From: Chrysomallon squamiferum
Taxonomy: Eukaryota; Mollusca; Gastropoda; Neomphalida; Peltospiridae
Reading direction: 5' to 3'
DNA length: 64,000 nt
NCBI GenBank assembly: GCA_012295275.1
Contig: CM022670.1
Coordinates: 36,197,801 to 36,261,800 of the forward strand
This document shows, piece after piece, positions 58,101-64,000 of this stretch; within the stretch, counting starts at the first letter, position 1, and each line of letters begins with the position of its first letter. The notes beneath the pieces are model-generated. The model saw only the letters and a program-made list of their open reading frames with translations, searched no databases and was not told the DNA's origin. The translations under genes were made by a program, and so were the position numbers.

Positions 58101-60533
58101 TCTGGAGGAGAACTTGCGGCAGTCGGAGGAGGAGAAACAGAATGTCCTCGCTGACTTGACAGCTGTCAGAGAACTCTGCAGTAGACTAGAGACAACCAAA
58201 GAGACGTTACAGAGACAGTTGACATCTGCACAGCTTGACAGAGAACAGGTACAGACAGACAACTTCATTTATAATATTTTTTAAAAAAAAAAAAAAAAAA
58301 AATAAACACATTAGCACCATAGTTTTTGTGGGTAAATTAGTTTTTTCTATGTTTAGTTATGATGTGATGGTAAAATATAACAGTTATGTTGGAGTTCCTA
58401 AATGTTTCCCATGAATCTGGAATGAACAATAATGATTAAGCTTAAGAAAAGATTTTGTTTCATGAAAATACTGTTTAACAATAGTATTGAATTAATCACT
58501 AATATATGATGAATAATCAGTTCTGTTCATTGTGTTTATTTACTTATACTCTTTATCTAAATTGTTTATGAAAATGTTGCACATTTATAAAATAATTAAA
58601 ATATTTATTATGTTGTTTTTGTGTTTCTCAACCTGTAGTTACAGAGCCAGATTGAAGATCTGCAGCAAGAGGCTAATCTGCTGAAGAACCAGCTGTCTTC
58701 CGAACGCTCCAACAACAAGAATCTCGAAGGTCTTCTACAGAACAACCGCGAGAAGGAGTTCCAGTTTCAGCTGTCTCTGCAGGAGAAGGAAGCTGAGGTT
58801 CAGATGTTGAAAGACAGGCTCAGTCTGAATGAGAGCAAAATGTAAGCAACATCATGAATGATTTGTGTATTTAGTTCATTTGTGCTGAGGACTAAGCTGT
58901 AGTTTTGTAGTTTTATAAGTAATTTGGTTCTGGGAGAAAGAACATGTTATAAAGAAGAAAATACAACTGCAAGAATTACATGAACATCATGAGAAATAAA
59001 ATAATCGTAATAATTCTTTTTTTAAAGTAATATATTAATACAGCCAATCTGTGATGTACACAGTCAGGAAAACAGACACACTTAATGCAGTCTATTTTTG
59101 TCTGTTTCTGAATACAAATTATCTTAAAATTATTTTTAAATTAATGTATACACAAAATGAAAACAGTTTATGTTTTAATTTTAATTTTATTTTTTTTTGT
59201 ATTTTACAAATATTTTATTTTTTACAAAAGTGAATAAAAAAAAAAATTAGCAGTGATAGAAAAATGCACTAATCTGTTTTTCATTTTATTTTTCTTTTCT
59301 TTTTTTTTTCTTTTTGTTGGGCTTCTTTTCTTTTATTATTATTTTTTCTTGAATACCAGATTATCTACGTTTTAATTAAATTAAAAATATTATTTCTTAC
59401 AGTCAGAGTCAGAGTAGAGAAATAGCCTCGCTGAGAACGAGGAACGTTGAACTGGAAGGTGACGTGGAGAGACTTAGACGCCAGCTCACAAACGAACGTT
59501 TTGAGAGGTGAGCAGAAATTTCATAAACTCATTTAGATCTAGTTTAAGATTTTATTTAGTATTTTTAGTTAAAATGTAAAATTTTAATAAGAATCATATC
59601 CGGTTAAAAGGGTCTTATTTGTATAAGGACTTTAATGTTCCTTGAAACAACAAATTACATAATTCTTCCAGTACATTTTAATGTCAAATAGTTTTGAAAT
59701 TATTTTTGGTAAATATTTATTTCTGTTTAAAAATAAAATATCCTTTTAAAATAGAAATTTATAAAAAGCAAAACAGTTATCTATGACAGACTGAAATGCA
59801 TACAGTAAGACAAAAGTTTGTCAGTTTCTAACTGGAAGGAATTTTGATCAAATATATTAATCCCATTGAATTTAGTTTTTAAGACATTTTTTGATGTTTT
59901 CTTTAGGGAGCGAGCAGTTCAGGAAATGAGACGTCATGGTATTTCCCCACCAGTTATGATCTCTGAGTTTACCAGTTCATCTCGGATATCTAGGTCATTT
60001 AGTCCAGCAAGGTCACGTTCAAGGTCAAGATCTCGATCACAGAGTCCACCCAGGTGACTAATAAACAAATTTTGTTTTTTCCAGTGGCACCTGTAACACA
60101 AATAATGTGATTATATTATTTCAACATGACTTATTTTGTTTCTTTGTTGTTGTTTTTTTGTTATTAAATACATGTGTACATTTCAGGTAATACAGATTAA
60201 AAGCACTTTTTATTTATATAAAATATATTTTAAATATTAATTGAAAAATTATTTGCACAACAATTTTTTTTTTTTCTTTCTTTCTTTCTTGGTTAGACCC
60301 CATATATAATTTTATTCTGGAGCATTTTTCTTTATTATTATTTAATTTTATTCTATTATTATTTATTATTTTAAATAAATAAACATTACGAATTTTGCTT
60401 ACGTCAGAAATGTTCTGTTTTCAGATACAGAAGTCCTGAAATATCCTTACTGAGTTCCTTGGGACGACCACGAACACCAGACAGAACCAGAGACAGGAGC
60501 AGTCTGCTGCTTGGAATGGACGATGAATGTTGA
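33831..60533 (+). CDS. CEP135: CEP135, centrosomal coiled-coil protein of the centriole cartwheel (24 coding exons, 1269 codons)
   Basis: CEP135 (Bld10 in algae and flies) links the SAS-6 cartwheel to the centriolar microtubules and is needed for centriole and basal-body assembly. Exons: 33831-34146, 34743-34910, 35815-36041, 48754-48882, 49187-49402, 49819-49884, 50267-50417, 50836-51119, 51532-51657, 52287-52379, 52774-52836, 53378-53551, 53763-53840, 54281-54432, 54973-55243, 55564-55619, 56017-56185, 56934-57044, 57506-57691, 58039-58248, 58639-58841, 59403-59507, 59907-60053, 60425-60533. All borders are GT-AG, phases agree throughout, and the total is 3810 nt with no internal stop. The start MATKASSKAQQKFTNIRRRL lies 7 bases inside the exon that opens at 33824. 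The human protein is about 1140 residues, so this one is longer, mainly in a Ser/Pro linker and an SR-rich tail. Confidence 0.95.
34240..34405. repeat. Two-copy 90-bp tandem duplication in CEP135 intron 1
   Basis: CATTTAGATTTGATAGTCTC at 34264 and CATTTAGATTTAATAATCTC at 34354 start equivalent segments 90 bp apart, each followed by TTTAAAAA, CAGTAAACTAAAATT or AATAAACTAAAATT. The copies have diverged by substitutions and small indels. Confidence 0.7.
35295..35419. repeat. Long imperfect inverted repeat with AT-repeat loop in CEP135 intron 2
   Basis: The left arm (about 35295-35348) runs CTGCAGTTG ... AAATGATCCATATTCAAAAA. The right arm (about 35370-35419) is its reverse complement, AAATTTGTTTTTGAATATGG ... 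CAACTGCAG, separated by an (AT)n loop. At least 30 bp pair without a mismatch in the inner arm. It may be a hairpin-type MITE or a local inverted duplication. Confidence 0.8.
37356..37456. repeat. (TTTA)n microsatellite in CEP135 intron 3
   Basis: About 25 tetranucleotide units with two TTTG variants. Shorter TTTA arrays occur at 9713-9736, 33777-33812 and 47940-47966. Confidence 0.9.
45204..45619. mobile_element. Small TIR element, copy 2 of the dispersed family
   Basis: Shares ordered blocks with 12787-13130: TATCC near the left end, CCAGAAAAATGGCTATTTTT, ACTGGCTGGTTTTGAATTAG, TTGAGAATGTTG, GTATTTTGAGTGAATTA, ATCAAACAGGCCATGCTTTA, GAAGTGCATTAATTTG, and ATATCCAGAAATTT ... CCAAGCTTGCAGAATATTTG at the right. 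It has about 100 extra bases in the middle compared with copy 1. The left end has decayed, so its limit is approximate. No coding capacity. Confidence 0.65.
45671..45734. repeat. GATA-type microsatellite in CEP135 intron 3
   Basis: TAAGATAAGA units grade into a run of TAGA tetranucleotides (about nine copies). Confidence 0.9.
48119..48540. repeat. 33-bp minisatellite at the 3' end of CEP135 intron 3
   Basis: The word TAAGGAATCT recurs with exactly 33-bp spacing at 48222, 48255, 48288, 48321 and 48354, with diverged copies on both sides. The near-identical core units read AAGGAATCTATTATTATTTT plus ACCAATTAGCAGT. Because 33 is a multiple of three, both strands stay open: 89 codons on plus (11-residue unit ESIIILPISSK) and 110 on minus. 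Low-complexity composition, lack of a start context and position within an intron argue against a protein. The array ends about 210 bp before exon 4. Confidence 0.92.
48754..51657 (+). CDS. CEP135: CEP135 exons 4-9: coiled coil and Ser/Pro/Arg linker
   Basis: Residues 238-561. Exon 4 has DEEIDRLTRMLDGGRPSDVM and ERMISHLNIQ and exon 5 VDFLQQKNREMEKKL, all closely matching vertebrate CEP135. Exon 8 carries SIEEERDYYRGLVESLEKI, then a linker with SRSGSPVRSSRTGSPVRDLS, several SP sites that proline-directed kinases could phosphorylate. Exon 9 repeats the helix as VLEEERDYYKKEYESLKL. As I recall it, the human protein has one such EEERDFY segment, so a duplication is possible. Confidence 0.93.
52070..52122. 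repeat. (AC)n microsatellite in CEP135 intron 9
   Basis: About 26 AC units between exons 9 and 10. Open frames over it (HTHT, VCVC) are artefacts. Confidence 0.95.
52287..56185 (+). CDS. CEP135: CEP135 exons 10-17: central coiled coil
   Basis: Residues 562-913. Conserved stretches are LTRERDELKNLLDKFERHMA (exon 10), VKVLTSERDRLNSMYEE (11), RRVENERDDAIADLRRMCTE (12), LDREKDSLQLTVDEKTEKLA (15) and RDELKS-like HANDNLCMKDRELKSMRRQL through SRSKDIALRENRRLQDDLAV (17). Exon 12 uses a modest acceptor (CTGAAG at 53372-53377) chosen because it keeps frame and joins EE to TQEEL. Exon 17 ends at CAG|GTACAC, a junction copied several times in the following intron. Confidence 0.92.
56168..56671 (+). repeat. 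Six-copy 84-bp tandem repeat spanning the CEP135 exon 17 donor
   Basis: Units begin with ATGACAAAAGAAAACCAG (or close variants) at 56168, 56252, 56336, 56420, 56504 and 56588: every spacing is exactly 84 bp. The first unit includes the last 18 coding bases of exon 17 and its donor CAG|GTACAC (56183-56188). Units 2-5 keep that donor sequence intact, and unit 6 has lost it (CCACGCAC). All units carry TAG directly after the donor hexamer, so use of a later donor would end translation early. The first unit functions as the real exon end because it matches CEP135 (TKENQ|TLNQEL) and keeps phase. Confidence 0.95.
56934..60533 (+). CDS. CEP135: CEP135 exons 18-24: C-terminal coiled coil and SR-rich tail
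   Basis: Residues 914-1269. LMEERESLKTQVQEYILEV (exon 18), DLLEQYRRLSMEAEQYQ (19), YEIQVSNLTRSVANLEENLR (20) and LKNQLSSERSNNKNLEGLLQ (21) match the SAS-6-binding half of the human protein. REIASLRTRNVELEGD (22) and QEMRRHGISPPV (23) are the conserved end. The lineage tail ISRSFSPARSRSRSRSRSQS, then PPRYRSPEISLL, is an Arg-Ser dipeptide run. If the last intron were retained, translation would stop at a TGA immediately after PPR (60055-60057), giving a protein shorter by about 36 residues. Confidence 0.92.
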
Positions 60534-62640
60534 GCACAACACCAAAGTGTTACAGTCAGGATGTCCTGTAGGAACAAACAAATATAATTTTAAAAGTCAA
60601 ACCCCTGTGCTAAAATGGTGTAAAATACATTAAGCTTGGTTCTTGTGTCTCAACACTTTTATAAGTCTTTTGCCTGTAAAAAAAAAAAAAAAAAAAAAAC
60701 TCTGTTTGTAGGACATGAACTTTAAGGTGTAGAGAGGACTGAATAGTTTTGAAGATATATTATGAGATGGGGGTGGTGAGAGGTTTGGGCATTGTAGATG
60801 TGGATGGCTGGCTGTATTGTAATTGGGGATAACTGTTGGCTTATGCATTGACACAGTTTAGTGAATAATGTGGGTTTTTTTAAAAGGAAAGAGCATGGTT
60901 TTTTTTTTATGCTAGGAATGATCTATTTTTGGATAAACTTAAAGGGAGAATGCATGGCCATAATTTCACATTCTCAATTCATTTTATCAGAAAAGAAATA
61001 AAATAGGTTTAGAAACAGAAAATTATTGCTAACATTATTATTATTATTATTATTTTATTTTTTTTTTTTTATTTTTTTTTATTTTTTTTTAAACTGAAAA
61101 ATAAAAGATAAGTTATAAAGAGACTTTTTTTTAGAAGCAAGTAAGACAATGGACAATTCAAGAAAACAGGTGGGGAAAGATCAGAGTTGGACACAAGTGA
61201 TAATAACTAGATTAAAATTTATTTTTTTACATATATATTTATGGTTATTAGTGTATCATGATGCTGTGTCAGAGTATCTCTTCTTGTCATTTAATGTTGT
61301 AATCAGCAGAAAAGAGGAATTTATTGTCAATTGATTTTATATCTGCTGTTAACAAAAGAAAATGAATTGCCAAGAAGGTATTTTTATATTACTGATGGCC
61401 AGCCATTATCCATTGTATCTCCTCATACTATTTTTTCATTGGTTATTAAATTACTTTTTAACAGTGGCTGACGATATACAGATGGTCTCTGTGATAGGTT
61501 TAGCTGTGCAATCATGAACAAATTTGCTGTGTTTGTGATTTCTTATTATAAAATGCTTCCAATTAATTTTAATTCTTAATAATTTTAAATCCAAACTGAA
61601 TTGTAAAATGAAGTTATTTTATCAATATTTTTTTAAAAATTGTAAAATTTGTCTTGGTTATCATTCTATTCTTTTTAATACATTTTAAATTTTATTATTT
61701 TTATTTTACTTGGTTTTAACAGTATTGCCTGGAATTTAACAGCATTTCAGCATTCATACATTCCGTCCATTCCTCCTTTTTTGACATTTTGTTATTTTTA
61801 GACTATTCTTATGAATCAGAAGCTGACAAACTTTAAATTATAGTTACAACTCTAGTTTGCATCTTTGTTATCAAAAAGTGCTTACTCAATAAGCGTTTCT
61901 GTGATAAACTTTTTAAACTTGAAGACACAAAGAATAAAACCCTGCCAGTGTGTATTAACTCAGTGCAGGTGTTATTCCAGGATTACATCAGATTATAATC
62001 CGTCCATTTATTGTGAAGAGTAGTCGGTAGTTTTAAGGCTTATTTATCCATTTAAATACTTTGGAAGAGAATGTCAACTTTAAAAGCGATATTACCTGGT
62101 AGTCCTTCAGCATGAGAATTAAAGTGAACTGAAAAGATCCAGGTTTTCAGAAAGTTATGTTTAGATTTGAATCAGTTCAGTTTCTCATAGGTTCAAAAAA
62201 AGATTGGTTATAGTTGTGGTTCTCTAACAGTATTTAAATGGAATAACTTATCAATATTTATGTATGCATGTTAGAATTATATATATATATATATACATAA
62301 TAACCTGTATTTTTGATATTACAGTAATAATATTTATACTACATATTGTACATGTAACATAGCTGTGTATAATACATATAATTTATGATTTTTAATTCAT
62401 TTCCATAAATAGCTACTTTTATTAATGGATTAATTAGAGAAACATTCCTGCTGTAATAAATTACTATTTAATAAACTTTTTTCTAAGTAGTGTGGAGAAT
62501 AGTTTTGTAACATTAAAAGAAAATTTGAAATGGTTTACAGGACCAAGTGTGATGAATCATTTATATTTAACTTGTCATATTAGAATAATGTATTACTGAC
62601 ATCATGGATTTTTAATAAACATGTGTCCAAGGACTGTCTG
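60534..62640 (+). terminator. CEP135 3' UTR and candidate poly(A) signal
   Basis: No coding sequence follows the TGA at 60531-60533. AATAAA hexamers occur at several places; the one at 62614-62619, followed by GT-rich sequence (GTGTCCAAGGACTGTCTGC), looks most like a real end, with earlier ones (for example near 61933) as alternatives. The 3' UTR could therefore be up to 2.1 kb. It includes an A20 run at 60679-60698 and T-rich tracts near 61040-61090. Confidence 0.4.
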
Positions 62641-64000
62641 CTTTTGTGCTATTTTTATTGTATTTATGTATTTATGCACTTATTTATCAATTATTATTAT
62701 TATTATTATACTTTTTAAATGCTGAATTCCTTTTTTTTTTCCTCATCAATTATTGAAACTAAGTCAGCTGCCCCACTTCAAAAAAAGATAAAACATTTTC
62801 AGAATCATGAACACCTTTTTATAAAAAAAATAAAAAAAAATAATAATGATAATTTTCTCACTCAAGAGATTTATTGTTTTTAAATTATAACAAATATTCC
62901 TTTATTCTCTGCATTTCTTTTGTTGTATTTGTTTTATGAGTTTTCCCCTAAAAAAGTCTGTAAACAATGAGGGTTTTGGAAAAAAAAACAATAAAAGAAA
63001 ACTAAGAAATCAAATTTATTTCCACTGATAAGGAAAAAACATGTATAAAACAATATATGCATACATTATAAAATACTGGTATGTGTTTCACTATAACATG
63101 CAGATCAAGAGATTTTATCATTTATAAAAAAAAAAATTAAATAAGTTACAAATAAATTCAACAAACTGAACAACAGTAATAATTACCTTCAAAAATAATT
63201 CAGATTTTAATTATAAGAAAAACCAATAACATACCAATATTTAAAAAATAAAGTGCAAATGTTTAAAAAAAACTTACCAGTCTTACAAAATTTTATCACA
63301 GTTTAAGGACAAGGTAATATTTACCAATGCTAAAAAAATTATTTTTATCATAGTGATTCCTAAGAAAAAACAAAATTAAAATGATATTTTATCATTAAGC
63401 TGATTGTATGATAACTGTTCATAAAAATGTGTTCTGTTTTAAAGTCTTTAAAAGTTACTGTTACAATCTGCTAAAAATTATCAGAAAATAAACATTGATA
63501 TAATATAATGTTCATCTTAAATACACTAATTGCTGCATGATTTTTGCGAATTTTCAAATGGAAATAATTTGCAATTCCAACAGATTGGCTGAATTTGTAA
63601 TTTTTCTGTGCATTTTATTTTAAATAAGTCAACCAGCATGTTTAATGGATATCTAAGAAATTATCAAACAATTAAAAGAACCAGAATAATTTTTAAAATC
63701 CTAGGCTAATTATGTGATAATTGGTTAATCATTCTACTGTTTTATTACTATACTTGTTCAGATGATAAGACTACAAAACATTTCCAATATCATACTTCTC
63801 AGTAAGGCATTTTATTACAAAAGCAAGACGCAATTGTTTAAAATGACACTTAAGCTTAATATTATTATCTATTCATAAATCTAATATTTAAAAAAACTAC
63901 ATTCACTTTTAATAGAAAAAAAAAATGAATAAAAATAAATTAACACATCAATAATAATTTACAAATTATCAAATGAGTCAGATAAAATGATGGCAACAGT
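62641..64000. other. AT-rich DNA with no identified gene
   Basis: No open frame with protein-like composition on either strand, and no repeat ends or RNA gene seen. It could be the 3' UTR of a convergent gene beyond the window, but nothing supports that directly. Confidence 0.4.

Overview
This is a stretch of an animal nuclear genome. The genes are split by GT-AG introns, the non-coding DNA is very AT-rich with many microsatellites and small DNA transposons, and all recognisable proteins are metazoan. The protein sequences, short introns and transposon load suit a lophotrochozoan, perhaps a mollusc. That is inference: nothing in the window fixes the species, and I found no rRNA, tRNA, CRISPR array, virus or bacterial operon.

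Layout. (1) 3121-11537, minus strand: an 11-exon GALNT10-like polypeptide N-acetylgalactosaminyltransferase (copy A). Its catalytic exon 6 has a one-base deletion in a G run. (2) 11538-14330: the intergenic region between two divergent genes, holding a CT microsatellite and at least one probable small transposon. (3) 14331-20518, plus strand: a second GALNT10-like gene (copy B, 613 codons, intact) with the same 11-exon structure. A and B are a head-to-head duplicate pair. (4) 20519-25883: AT-rich intergenic DNA with a hAT-like MITE. (5) 25901-29544, plus strand: a large coding exon of an unrecognised protein with three C2HC zinc knuckles. It is split into two overlapping frames at an A7 run that also forms a -1 slippery heptamer. 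(6) 29545-33823: intergenic DNA. (7) 33831-60533, plus strand: a complete 24-coding-exon CEP135 gene (1269 codons), a centriole-assembly coiled-coil protein, with a 12.7-kb third intron. (8) 60534-64000: the CEP135 3' UTR, then AT-rich DNA in which I see no gene.

The genes are not functionally linked. A and B would add the first GalNAc to Ser/Thr in the Golgi (mucin-type O-glycosylation), CEP135 acts at centrioles, and the zinc-finger protein is probably nuclear.

I did not find a new multi-gene system. The most unusual signals are: an exactly 84-bp tandem repeat that copied the end of a CEP135 exon together with its splice donor into the intron; two independent one-base homopolymer losses that break otherwise good genes; a Tigger/pogo-type deletion derivative inside a GALNT intron; a 33-bp minisatellite open on both strands; and an inverted pair of glycosyltransferase genes of which only one copy is intact in this assembly.
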